Assembly: GCA_024305745.1 (NCBI GenBank)
Contig: JAHRBS010000004.1
Span: 2,914,001-2,978,000, forward strand
DNA from: Polyporus tsugae
Taxonomy: Eukaryota > Basidiomycota > Agaricomycetes > Polyporales > Polyporaceae
Reading direction: 5' to 3'
Length of the DNA stretch: 64,000 bases
Position numbers and translations under genes: made by a program. Position 1 is the stretch's first letter; each line of letters starts with the position of its first letter. Below the pieces are notes generated by a model, which worked only from the letters and a program-made list of their open reading frames with translations, did no database searches and was not told the origin of the DNA. This document shows positions 42,552 to 53,194 of this stretch, one piece after another.

Positions 42552-44430
42552 TCACTGCCCGAAGCTGAAACCACCCGGAGGTGGCGCAGCACCATCTGCG
42601 TTGAACTAGATCCGAATGTGTGAGGAAAGCTACAGCACAAGATAAATAAAATGAAGACTAACCTGGAACGACGTCGCGTCTACTGCAGGCTCCGCCTCCT
42701 CGTCATCAGGGAAGTACTTGTCCATGATGTTGAAGGCCTTCTTGTAGATCTCGAGGTTGTCGTGCTGCTGGAGGTTGTGGATAGTGACCATGCCACCGGC
42801 TTCCTCGACAAACATCGCATATTGGTTCACACCACCGGGACCCTGCGCCTGCTTGTCCATCTCGCCGACCTTGAGGATGTTGTCGAGACCATCAAGCGCA
42901 ACCTGAATGATCTTGTTGTCCATCATCTGGAGGAGGTCGCAAAGGGGCTTGATGCAGCCCTGCGAGACGAGGTAGCGGATCTGCGAGGGCTCCTGGAGAC
43001 CGCCCGATGTGGCGTTCGAGATTGCCCAGCAGGCCTCCTTCTTCGTCTTGAAGTCGGCGTTCTGGAGGATGTTGATGAGAGGAGGGACGATGTTCGCCTC
43101 GATGACAGCCTGAATTTGCTGTGGTGAGCCCGCGGTAACGTTGGAGATCGTCCAACAGGCCTCCTTGCGGATGCCGTCCTTAGGCGAGGAAAGAAGGGAT
43201 AGGAGGGCGGGAAGAGAGCCGGATGTGATCACGACTTGAGTCTGAAGGTCGTCCCCCGTGACGATGTTACCGACGGAACGAAGAGCAGGCGTCTGGACAG
43301 ACGTCGAAGGGTGCATGAGAAGGTCGACGAGACGCCTGCAAACGCCAGACTCGATGACAGCCTGAATCTTGTCGTTCGAGCCGTCCGAGAGGTAAGAGAT
43401 CGCCCAGCATGCGTCGATGAGAATCTCATCGTCAAGCGAGTAGATCAACTTCGTCAACACGGGGAGTGCAGGCGAAATCTAAAGGGATGTCTCAGCAACT
43501 TTGAACTAAGTGATAGACAATTTCCTTGAGCGCACCAGATCCCAATCGGGCTGCGGCGACTTGCCTCGGCAGAAGTTGCTCAGCGTCCAAGTGGCGTTCC
43601 GAAGCATGCTAAGCTTGTTGTTTTCGCTCAGGAGGTTCAACAGAGGCCGGAGAGCACCCTGCTGGAGGACGTAGTCACGGCATGTCGGGCTGTCGCCAGC
43701 GATGTTACCCAATGCCCACACGGCTTGCTCGCGGACATCGGGAACGGGAGAAGACAGAAGCTTGATGAACTCAGGAACGGCCTGAGCATTGATAACCACT
43801 TGGGTATGCTCGGCAGTGCCGGAGGCGATGTTGGTCAAGGCCCATGCGGCCTCGAACTGAAGGGGTGATTAGGGGGAACGTCGGGAAAGCGGACCATTCG
43901 GAAACCACACACCTGAAGCATGGCATTGTCGCCCCGGAGGAACTCGACAAAGCGCGGCACGACGCCACACTCAATAACGCGTTCGATCGGGGGGTTCTTT
44001 TCTTTTGAGAGCAGTTTGCGGAACTTCGTGGTCGCGTCGAGTTGGCGATCGGAGTCATCGGAGAACACGCCCGTAATCATCTCGTCCGCAAGCTGCCATA
44101 CCGGTCAGCACAAACAGGACGATGAGCTCGAGTTCGATAAGGCGTACCGGAGACTCCCAGGTGCCCACACCACCCTCATCCTCGGAGTCGGGACCTGTGC
44201 TGGGGAGGAAGTTACGCCTCTTGGAGATGTTCTCCTCTCTCTTTTGTCGCCGAATTTCGACCTGCTGCTCCTCGCGACGGCGCCGGAGCTCATCCTGCTT
44301 CAGCCCACCCTTGCTCTTGTACTCTGAGGATTCATGCGTGAGCAAAGATCGCGTGTAGATTGTAGACGGGAACGCGTCAGTCAGGGGGGAGAGGCGTACC
44401 GTTCCTGCGTTGGGTGGCACGAGACTCCAT
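42552..44430 (-). CDS. SRP1: Importin subunit alpha (karyopherin alpha)
   Basis: Six exons (44400-44430, 44148-44323, 43913-44092, 43536-43856, 42663-43478, 42552-42605) give 525 aa. Residues 5-60 are the Arg-rich importin-beta-binding domain ([26 protein letters not shown] cut across; [13 protein letters not shown] and [12 protein letters not shown] are its ends). Ten Arm repeats follow with the NLS-groove W..N pattern ([67 protein letters not shown]). The C-terminus ends GGFSFGQ. It is the adaptor that carries classical NLS proteins to importin beta. Firm. Confidence 0.95.
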
Positions 44431-44701
44431 GATGGTGGATGTAGGAGGAAAAGATGTGCTATGGCGGAGAGAAGACCTCGACGCGCAAATGCCACCCAAC
44501 CCCAGACAAAGACCGTGACTGCCCGTGCCCCGTCACAGTCACGCGTTTCTTCGACTCCGATTGTGGCCATCCGCGGCCATATGCATGTTTTCTTTTATTT
44601 ACACAATAGAAACACATCCGATAATATACCACACCCTGATAGACTCTCCGAGTCGCGAGAAATAACAGGGAGGCTCCTTGCTCAGACATCCTATCAACCC
44701 T

Positions 44702-45788
44702 CTACCCAATAACGCGCGTCGGACGCCCATCCAAAAAGGCACCAATGTTCTCGACCGTTTGTCCCCAAAATGCCTGTGGACCACAACCGAAATTCAGCAA
44801 ACCGTCTATCCCGACTCTATCTAGATCAACGTACCTCATAGTTTGAGTCGCTCACGTAGCCCGTGTGTGGACTGAGCGTGACATTCGTCAGTTTCCTCAA
44901 CGGGTGGTCGAGTGGCAGCGGCTCCTGGTCGAACACATCCAACCCCGCCCCAGCAATCTTCTTCTCCTGCAGCACCTGGATCAGTGCCGGCTCGTCGACG
45001 AGAGGTCCTCGGGACGTGTTGATAAAGAACGCTGTCGGCTTCATAAGAGCAAGATCGGCGGCAGTGATCATGCGCTGTGTCCGCTCCGAGAGGACCATCT
45101 GGATCGACACTATGTCGCTGCGTTTGAAGAGCTCCTCTTTCGTCGCAACGTACGTCACGCCCGCCTCCTCTGCCCTACCGGGGGTGAGGTTTGGCGACCA
45201 GCCTATGACCTCCATTCCGAAGGCTTTCGCGATCTATTTTTGAGACCGTGAGTACACGAACAAGAAAATGGGTTGGTAACAAACTACCTTGCCCGTTGCG
45301 GAACCCAGTCTACCCACTCCCACCAGACCGAGCGTCCTCCCCGCAAGACCCATTGGAATCGTGGCCTGCCAAGGGATGGCGCTCGCCTTGACCCTCGCAT
45401 CTTCAATAACGATGTGTCGCGCCGTAGCTAGGATGAGCGCCCAGATGTGCTCTAAGGTCGAATTGCCCTTGCCACCGGTCCCGGAGACGACAATGCCCTT
45501 GGTCTTCGCGTACGCAACATCGATGCCCGCGTTGTGCGACCCTGTCGTGGCGATGAACCGCAGGTTGGGCAGACGATTGAGCAGAGATGCCCTAAACTTC
45601 GTCCGCTCCCTCATTGCGCAGATGGCGGTGTAAGGCTGTAGTCGCTGCGCGAGGACATCTTCATCGGCAGTGGTGTCTGGGAAAGTATCGATGGAGAGGC
45701 GGTCTTGGATGCCAGACCAGTCGCCGAACTTGAACGCAACGTTCTGGTAATCGTCGAGGATGGCGACGCGGACGCGCTCTGTGGACAT
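44702..45788 (-). CDS. D-isomer-specific 2-hydroxyacid dehydrogenase
   Basis: Three exons (45288-45788, 44835-45233, 44702-44773) give 323 aa. The catalytic N-domain starts VRVAILDDYQNVA, and the Rossmann glycine loop is LGLVGVGRLGSATGK (about residue 155). Active-site elements are NTSRGPLVDE (Arg), GLDVFDQEPLP (Glu) and LSPHTGYVS (His). It reduces a 2-oxoacid or oxidises a D-2-hydroxyacid using NAD(P). The substrate cannot be told; the DDYQNVA start is shared with a large fungal/bacterial group often annotated as phosphoglycerate dehydrogenase-like. The last exon (FWGQTVENIGAFLDG) completes the dimer/catalytic arm. Good support. Confidence 0.9.
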
Positions 45789-46094
45789 GGCCTGGGGTGT
45801 AGATGCAGGATGCAGTCGGTGTGAAGAAGATTCAACGACTCTCTTGAAAGGTGCCCATGGGAATGATTGATGAGCATTTCCGCCACCTGCTCTATTCTAG
45901 ATCCGGGCCGAATCTGTCCATCTCTGGATACATCTGGGAGGGTGAGCCAAGTTTCATATGACGACATTCATACTTCCAAACAGACATTCCGATCAAGTTC
46001 CTGTTTCTCTTCGGCAAGCACCGCATGCGGCGACGCACATGCGAGTTGCAAGGAAGATTGTATAAGTCCGGAGTAAGAATACACGACATTGCCT
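45789..46094. other. Intergenic, dehydrogenase promoter / RPN2 3' flank
   Basis: 306 bp between tandem leftward genes. No element recognised. Confidence 0.4.
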
Positions 46095-49000
46095 CTACAT
46101 ATCATTATCGAACGGGTACTGCACCAAGTGTCAATCAGCACCCAGAGACGCCATAGATGACAACTTAAACATACCTCAAACGATTCTGGGGGATCTACCT
46201 CCGGCGCACTGTCGTCCAGAGCGATATGACGACCTGCAGTCGTCGACGCCGGATTTGGTGCGGCGGCGGGTACTGCTGCCGGTGCGGCAGGTGCGGTCTC
46301 GAACTCGATGTAGTCTGGCTCCTCGTCCGGACGCGTGTCGGACAAAATAAGTATGCCACCACCACCTGCATACCGCTCCGCTACAAGAGCGACAGACGAG
46401 GCCGTCTTTGCCGTCTTCGTGCTGGGTGGCGGGCGAGTGGAGACAACGCGCACAGGTTGGTACCTGCTCTCTGAAGGGAAGGTGATGTAGCCGAGCTGTG
46501 CGGGGACAACCCTCGAGAAGTTTGCGAGCTTCTCGGATGACGGTTCGCCTTTGCGGCCCTTGGGGGAGCCCTCAGCCAAGGAGATAGGGGACACGTCGCC
46601 GTGTCGCGAGGTTGATGGCTCAGCCCCCTTCATCTCTACGTCGTTGTCCTTCTTCTCGTCCTGTAGACAAGCATAAGTTATGTCAAGAATGCTGCCAGTT
46701 CCAAACACTTACGGGAATGGGTTCCCCAGCCTCAGCAGCCTTCCTCTTTTCGCGTGCCTTCGCCTTAGCAGTAGTCGACAGCACAGCGGTAGCAACCTTG
46801 GCCACAGCTTCCTTCTTCGGCTGCTTCGTTGCAGCGGGGTATGCGAAGAGGCTAGGCTTAGCGTTGGAAATGAACTCGAGTTTGGGTGCCTAGAACGCAT
46901 GGTCAGTGCTCCTGCACATAGTGTTATACACTGCCGACAAACCTTGAGGTTCTCGTCCAGACCGATGACACCCGTGGGCTCAAACGCGAGACATGCGCAG
47001 TGGGCAAGGGGGTACCAGTACCAGAACTGGCAGAACAACACCATACCAACGATCGCACCCGTGTTGCGACTACCTGCACGGCTCTGCAAGCTGATGGTAA
47101 CGTTGCGACCCCCAGCATCGATAAGACCCTGACCAAGCGCCGCACCGAAACGCGCCATGGGATCGTCGTGCTTGTCGGACACGATCTTCGCGTAAAGGGC
47201 ACGGGTGGGGGCGAGTGACGGTGAGGAAGCCTCAGACCGCTCGACAAGGATCATCCCAAGCGCGATGAGGGCACCTTGACGGACGAAGTCGACGCTGTCG
47301 CGCGTCATAGGCTCGAGGATATCAACTGCGTCCTGCAGGCCCGTCCCTGCACAAGCAATGCCGAGTGCCAGGGTGGCGCCGCAGCGTACATGGGGGTTGT
47401 AGCTCTCCGACAGGAGCTGGACGATCCTCGGGACTTGTGCGGGGTTCTTGAAAAGCAGGAAGGCCAAACTCGTCACAGCAGCGCGACGAACGTCGTCCGA
47501 GGTGTCGGAGACGGCAACGTGCAGCAACTGGCGGATGGCGCTGTTGTTGGAGGTACCTGCGTACGCGAGAGCAAGGGTATAGACGCCACCGTAACGCAGG
47601 ATGGGGTCCTTCTCGGCCGTGAGCAGCTTCACCATGTCGTCCGCCTCCTCCTGACGTCCGTAGAAGATGAGAGCCAGACCAACCGCAAGGCCGCGGATAA
47701 TCTTCTCGTGCTGAGTCTCCCTCGCGTACGTCAGCATCTCTTCCGCACTCGTCGTATCCGCGGTACCGAGCATGACGAGACCCATAGCGTAACCAGCGGC
47801 TTCACCGGCCACAGCAGAGTCGGTGAAAAGCGTCGTCTTCAGGTCGTCGTACGCCTCCATGCTCTTGCCTCCCATGCCCGCAACGCCGAGACCAAGAGCG
47901 GCGCCGTGCTGGACGACTTCGCTGATGGAGTTCTTGAGCAGATTCCGGAGGTAGTTTTCGACTTCCTGACCGCTTCCACAGCCAGCGTTGACAAGACCAA
48001 GCGCATACAAGGCGCCACCCTCAGAGAACGCAGCACTTCCTGTACTGCTCTCGGCACCTTGGGCAGGAAGGTAAGGGCCAAGGATGTTCATGCTCTCCTG
48101 GAAGTGGCCCTTGTGGATGACACCAATCGCCGCGGCGGCGGAAAACTTGGACCAGTTGTTCGCGAGCGCGAGCCACTCCAGGTTCTCGCGGAGGAACACA
48201 TCGGAGGTTGTCCCAGCGTGCATGAACGCATTCTGGAGGGTAAGGGCGGTATGGTAGATAGACGAACGAGGTTCCAACGCGTCCTTCGTGTTCTTAAGGA
48301 TGAGCATATCGACCTTGTTGTTACGTTTGAGGAACTCGAGGTACAGCTTAATGGACTCCTGGCCAAGGAGGATCTTCTTAAGTTGGTCGTAAATAGGCTT
48401 TGTTTCCTAATTGTCGGTCAGCACACGTTCAGCGTGTATTTGTGGAAGCATCTTACATTGTCGCCATCTGGAAGATCTTTCCTGACTGCCTCAAGGAAAT
48501 CCTGGCCGCCGCCCTCAACAAGGTCGAATGCGAACTGGTAGGCCAAGAGCTTCTGCTTCGGCACGAGGGAGGTCACGAAGCTGATGGTCATCTCGGGAGA
48601 GTTAAGCGTCACGAGAATACGCGTCAAAGCGTAAACGTGTGTCGACTTCGCCTCGCCAGTCGGCGCAGGGAAGAGCGGGAAGAGGAATTTGAGGACCTGG
48701 TCGCGGTACGCAAGCGGGAACGCGGTGTCGAGGACGGCTTCCATAGCGTATGACAGGAGGGTGGTGTCGCGGGTCTGCTTGTATATCGACTTGATAATGT
48801 CCAGACGTCTTGACTCTAAGGCAATACCAATTGCCTAGAAAACCGGTCGGACGACCGCACAATCACTTCACGCATGACATGACATACCTGTCGAAACTCG
48901 CCATCCGCTATGCAACGTCGGAAGATACCCTCAATGATACCCTGAAGTCTAGAATCGATTTTTCCATCTCCTTGTTCTGTGGCCCGACTGGAGATGTAGC

Positions 49001-49464
49001 GGTCGATCGCCTTGGCTGTGGGGAACATCATAAGTACATGGTCATAAAACACCCCAACGCGCGAACCACTCACAGACGATTGTTTCAACATATTCCTCAG
49101 ACCCTGGTCCGCGCGGGTCGTTCTCGAATGCGCTTCCCGCACCGAGCGCAAAGGAAAGCGCTTCGTCGTACTCTCCAAGGTAATAGTATACTTTGCTCGC
49201 TAAGAGCGCAGCAGAGTCATGAGCTTCTTGTGGGAGGTCATCGCTCTCGTATAAAGATTCGCTGTGGTGGGAAATGACGCGTCAACGCCTGTAAATGAGG
49301 ACGAACAGGACGACATACATTAGGGCAATGTGCTCCGAGATCTCAGCCCAGAACTGAGGAACGAGCTGGTTGAGAGCCTTGAGCGCGTACTGCTTGAGCT
49401 GAGGCTCGGGGTCAGATAGAAGGGCGAGCACGCCAGCGGCGGAGGACTGAGAGGGGACACCCAT
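46095..49464 (-). CDS. RPN2: 26S proteasome regulatory subunit RPN2 (PSMD1)
   Basis: Eight exons (49319-49464, 49074-49261, 48888-49015, 48457-48834, 46943-48406, 46713-46889, 46175-46660, 46095-46118) give 996 aa. The helical N-terminal part (LSDPEPQLKQYALKALNQLV) is followed by the toroid of PC repeats (ALYALGLVNAGCG, HGAALGLGVAGMG, GEAAGYAMGLVMLG, RRAAVTSLAFLLF, CGATLALGIACAG). A Lys/Glu-rich insert with KAKAREKRKAAEAGEP and an acidic C-terminus ending FEYPFDNDM follow. Rpn2 is a scaffold of the 19S base and docks Rpn13 at its C-terminal tail. It faces COX13 head to head. Firm; the last exon of 24 nt is chosen because it gives the conserved FEYPFDN ending. Confidence 0.95.
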
Positions 49465-49734
49465 GGTGTCGGGGATAGAAAGAGCAGATTGCGTACACGC
49501 CCAGCTGTGGTACGCGTCCTCGTCTTGGACTCGGGACGCGTCAGCGACGCACGCAGAGCGCTTCTTGTCAGATAGACGCCATTTCCCCTAAAGAGGGAAT
49601 TCTGATTACGCTTATGTAAGGGTTGCGCCTCGTCTGTTCCCGAGCCTGCCTCGCCCGACATCGTGCCCAAACCCTCGCCTGGTCGCTGCTTTTCCGCTTT
49701 CTTCCTATCCACCACCACCCTCACTATCCTCACC
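49465..49734. promoter_or_regulatory. Divergent promoter, RPN2 / COX13
   Basis: 270 bp between outward-facing starts of a proteasome gene and a respiratory-chain gene. CT-rich leader on the COX13 side (49683-49733). No TATA box seen. Confidence 0.4.
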
Positions 49735-50408
49735 ATGTCGTTCGTCATCCGCCGCGCTGCACAGCGTGCAGTCCCCCGTGCCCGTGGCTTCGCCACTGCC
49801 GCTGGAAAAGGCAGCTACCATGAGCAGCAACAGGCCATGATCGCTCACGCTGCTGGTGTGTTCAATTCGTTCGGAAATGTTACAATGCCACTGTAACTCC
49901 TCTTCTCCTGCCTGTAGAGACTACGGAGCTCTGGCGCAAGATCAGGTGAGCTCCAAATCCGATTTCCCCCTCCCCAGGGATGCCTGCTGACAAGTTATTA
50001 CCATCATTGTGCAGCTACTTCGTCTGTCTGCCTGCCAGTAAGTAGCGCCTCGTGTGCTATCACCCCATTTGTTTGACCTGGCCATAGTCGCGGCCGGCGT
50101 CCTCTGGGTCCGTCAAGTCGAGGGCGAGCACATTGCGCATCAGCACCACATCAGGGAGGAGAACGGCGGCAAGCTCCCGGAACCTCCTGCGTACGAATAC
50201 CTCAACAGGCGTGGTACGTGTCACCCGTTACATTCTCACTGTGCGTTGCTAACCCTTGATGGTTCTGCGCCTTTAGCCGGCGGTCCCTTCCCCTGGGGAA
50301 ACAACACCCTCTTCTTCAACCCCAAGGTATGTCCACCTCCCTTTCCATACGCAGCTGATCTTAACTGTTGTATAGGTGAACAAGGACATGGAAGTTGCTT
50401 CCGAGTAG
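49735..50408 (+). CDS. COX13: Cytochrome c oxidase subunit VIa (Cox13)
   Basis: Six exons (49735-49855, 49918-49945, 50015-50037, 50088-50213, 50277-50326, 50376-50408) give 126 aa. An Arg/Ala-rich presequence (MSFVIRRAAQRAVPRARG) precedes the subunit VIa region: LWRKISYFVCLPAIVAAGVLW membrane helix (one residue longer than quoted limits it), EGEHIAHQHHIREENGGK, PPAYEYLNRR, GPFPWGNNTLFFNPKVN. It is a small nuclear-encoded complex IV subunit of the inner membrane. Exons 2 and 3 are only 28 and 23 nt. Firm. Confidence 0.93.
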
Positions 50409-50784
50409 AGTACCTAGTCGTATGCCTCCAAATAAACCTCCACCTGCCTGCCTTGGCGAACGATCATGCGGGTGTGCCTTGGACCAGACGAATAAATCAT
50501 ACTTAATCCAGAACAACGTTCCATCGTCATCTCACGCTGCATCAATACGATTTCAAACATCTGGACTTCTTTCATTTCGTCTCACATTGTAAGGTATAAC
50601 ACCATACTAAGGATGCAATCATTATCGTATTCTGATAAATAGCAATGTCCGTCAAGTGTCCGATAGGGAACGACTGCACAAGAGAGCAAACCGAGTTCCA
50701 AGTACACGAAAACGAAGAGGTATCATCGAAGCATGCAGAGAGCAAAACGAGCTCATCTACATACACAGGGCTCTCAAGACGTCA
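50409..50784. other. Convergent intergenic, COX13 / secreted repeat protein
   Basis: 376 bp between facing stops. No gene seen. Confidence 0.4.
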
Positions 50785-51442
50785 TTAAAGGGCGACCCAG
50801 GCCCCCATGAAGATACTGGAGAAGGCGACCAGAAGGCCAGTCAGGAGGGGCGTGGAGATTGAGAGCGCATGAATGCCAAGCGCAGCGTTGCCCGTGCCTG
50901 TTGCAGTGCTAGCAGCAGCAGTCGCAACAGTGTAGACGGAGCCAGCGAAGCTGGTCGCGACACCAGCCCCGCTGGTTGCGAGCGTGATGGCCTGGCCGCC
51001 CGCTGAGGTGATGACAGTCTCGGCTTTGCCACCAACAGCTATGGATAATGATGCCAGTGGTAAGCTGGTGACACAGGGTTGAGGAAGTGGAGGGGGATAC
51101 TCACAGGTCACAAAAGTGGCGACACCACCAGCAACGGATGTCGCATCAGTAAATATTGAACCCGCTGCAAACAAAGACGGAATGAGAAACGCGAAAAGCC
51201 CAAGTTGGATCTGAGAGGGCTCACCAAGCGAGGTTCCCTGACTGAAGATGGAGGCAGCGTCGGAGGTGATGCCATTGACTACGTTACCCACTATTCATTC
51301 GGTTACTAACCAGACCTCACAGTTGACATGGACAGCTTGCGGATTGATACTTACAATCACGCTTCTCTTCAAGAGCAGCAGCGTTAGCGACGATGGCGAA
51401 GGCGACGATGAGGCAGAGAGCGTAGGCAAACTTTGCGAACAT
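50785..51442 (-). CDS. Secreted GPI-type protein of tandem 11-residue repeats
   Basis: Four exons (51355-51442, 51225-51290, 51105-51164, 50785-51038) give 155 aa. Residues 1-22 are a signal peptide (MFAKFAYALCLIVAFAIVAN), followed by EEKR, a Kex2-type site at residue 28. From residue 38 there are six consecutive 11-residue units, each starting Thr-Ser: TSDAASIFSQG, TSLAGSIFTDA, TSVAGGVATFV, TSVGGKAETVI, TSAGGQAITLA, TSGAGVATSFA, then a seventh diverged unit GSVYTVATAAA. A Thr/Gly/Asn linker (TATGTGN) leads into a hydrophobic C-terminus (LLTGLLVAFSSIFMGAWVAL) with no charged tail, which fits a GPI-attachment signal. No Cys remain in the mature part. I do not recognise the family; surface location is inferred. 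It is divergent from RPE1, 353 bp away. Confidence 0.82.
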
Positions 51443-51795
51443 GGCGAAGAGGGACGTTCTGCTAGAAATTTAAAATGGTTCGAAGGCAAATGATGAAAGG
51501 ATGGGGATTAATGTGAGACGCATGATGGTCGCCAGTATTTATGTACCTCGTAAATGCGCAGCCTCGCGAAATTGGGCACCACTTAACCTCGGGATAAGTA
51601 CGCTCCAACACTACCACGACGCTCCACTTGTGGCCTCACGGGGCGAGTCGTGATGACGATTCGTGATCAGAGACTCAGACACGGCATTCCGCGGCCGGCT
51701 GAGCTAGCAGCGCCGCAGCTCCTGCTAGCGCTCCCCAGAGCCAGTGCCACCCAGACTGCGGCTCCTCCGCATAACAGCCTTTTGCAACCAACACA
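51443..51795. promoter_or_regulatory. Divergent promoter, secreted repeat protein / RPE1
   Basis: 353 bp between outward-facing starts. On the minus strand it holds ACATAAATAC at 51535-51544, 92 nt from the box to the ATG at 51442. This is the same 10-mer as upstream of the Cys-rich secreted gene. Confidence 0.5.
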
Positions 51796-52963
51796 ATGCC
51801 TCGCGCAATCATCTCGCCGTCCGTTCTTGCCTCAGATTTCGGTCAGCTTACTGCGGAATGCAAACGCATGATTCGCGGCGGTGCAGAGTGGCTGCATATG
51901 GGTGAGCACTCGTCATCGATTCTTGAGCCGACGCGCTCTAGGACCGCGCGACATCTCTCAACATCCATTTTTCAACGCAGTTGTGCTTACCATGTGTCTC
52001 TGTAATCCTAGATGTTATGGACGGGTAAAGCTCACCTCAGTGCGACACCATATCCAACGACTGAGCTGATTTCACCGATCCCAGCCACTTCGTGCCGAAT
52101 ATCACCATGGGTGCGTCCGTAGTGAAGCACCTTTGCTTCCGTATGTCAGTGGTATGTTCAGCGCTGATCGCCTCTATGCGCGCTCTCTATGATCGCAGGT
52201 GCCCCCGTACTCTCATGCGTTTCCAAGGGCGTTCCGGGCATTTTCATGGACTGCCATATGATGGTCGCACAACCGGAGAAGGTACAGTTCTTTCGAAGCT
52301 GCACCCGTTCCGACGGGTAACGGCACTAAATCGCACCCAACGCACCCCAGTGGGTAGACGACATCGCGGATGCGGGGGGTTCCCTCTACTGCTTCCACCT
52401 CGAGGCGACATGTAAGGCAGCCATCCGGCATTTATTCACCCGAAGCCACACGCTCCAGGGCTGACCTTCGTTGCTCGCGCTTCTAATGCAGCTGACCCCC
52501 TTCCCCTCATCGACCACATCCGCCAGCGCAAGATGAAGGCGGGCGTGGCCATCTCGCCCGACACGCCTTCGTCCGCGGTAACGGACGAGATCGCGGAGGC
52601 GGCTGACATGCTCCTCGTCATGACCGTCTATCCCGGTCGCGGGGGCCAGAAGTTCCTGGATCGCTGCGTTCCCAAGGTTGCAGAGCTCCGCGCCCGTTTC
52701 CCTGACAAGGATATCGAAGTCGATGGCGGCGTGGGTCCCAAGACCATCGACGTTTGTGCCGATGCAGGTGGGAGTTACTCACATATGATCTACAACGTTT
52801 TCCGGGAAGTTTATTGACACATCCGTGCCGTCAACTCTCAGGTAGCAACGTTATCGTTGCGGGCACTGCGATCTTCAACGCAGAAGAGCCTGAGAAAGTT
52901 ATCGCCGTCCTCAAGTCGACGGTCGAAAAAGCGCAGGCCAAGATCGCCACGAAGCTGGCATGA
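51796..52963 (+). CDS. RPE1: Ribulose-phosphate 3-epimerase
   Basis: Seven exons (51796-51901, 52012-52024, 52085-52110, 52199-52281, 52351-52411, 52492-52767, 52842-52963) give 228 aa. The TIM-barrel signatures are present: SPSVLASDFGQL, WLHMDVMDGHFVPNITMG, FMDCHMMV, MTVYPGRGGQKF, IEVDGGVGPKT and NVIVAGTAIF. Metal/catalytic residues are His and Asp in WLHMDVMDG, His in DCHMMV and Asp in EVDGGV. It interconverts ribulose-5-phosphate and xylulose-5-phosphate in the pentose phosphate pathway. The 13-nt exon 2 (52012-52024) carries most of DVMDG, and skipping it would shift the frame. Firm. Confidence 0.94.
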
Positions 52964-53194
52964 ACATTCCAAATCGTCGTTAACCTCCAATGTAGCAGCA
53001 GAATTAGATACCACGTAGAATTATACACGAGTGTGTATTCGATCATTACAATAACAGATCAGTCAAGAAGTCTAGTGCGGTAATGCTGGGGACATGTTCC
53101 AGAGCGCGACGGTCCAAAACTCCCGCATCAGCTAGGATATAGTAAATTAGGTATATAGGGCATGACAAACGATAGCACAGCCAAAAGTCCACTT

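Noticed and set aside
47276..48541. Plus-strand open frame of 421 codons
   Set aside because: It is the exact antisense of the long RPN2 exon, whose PC repeats are unmistakable.
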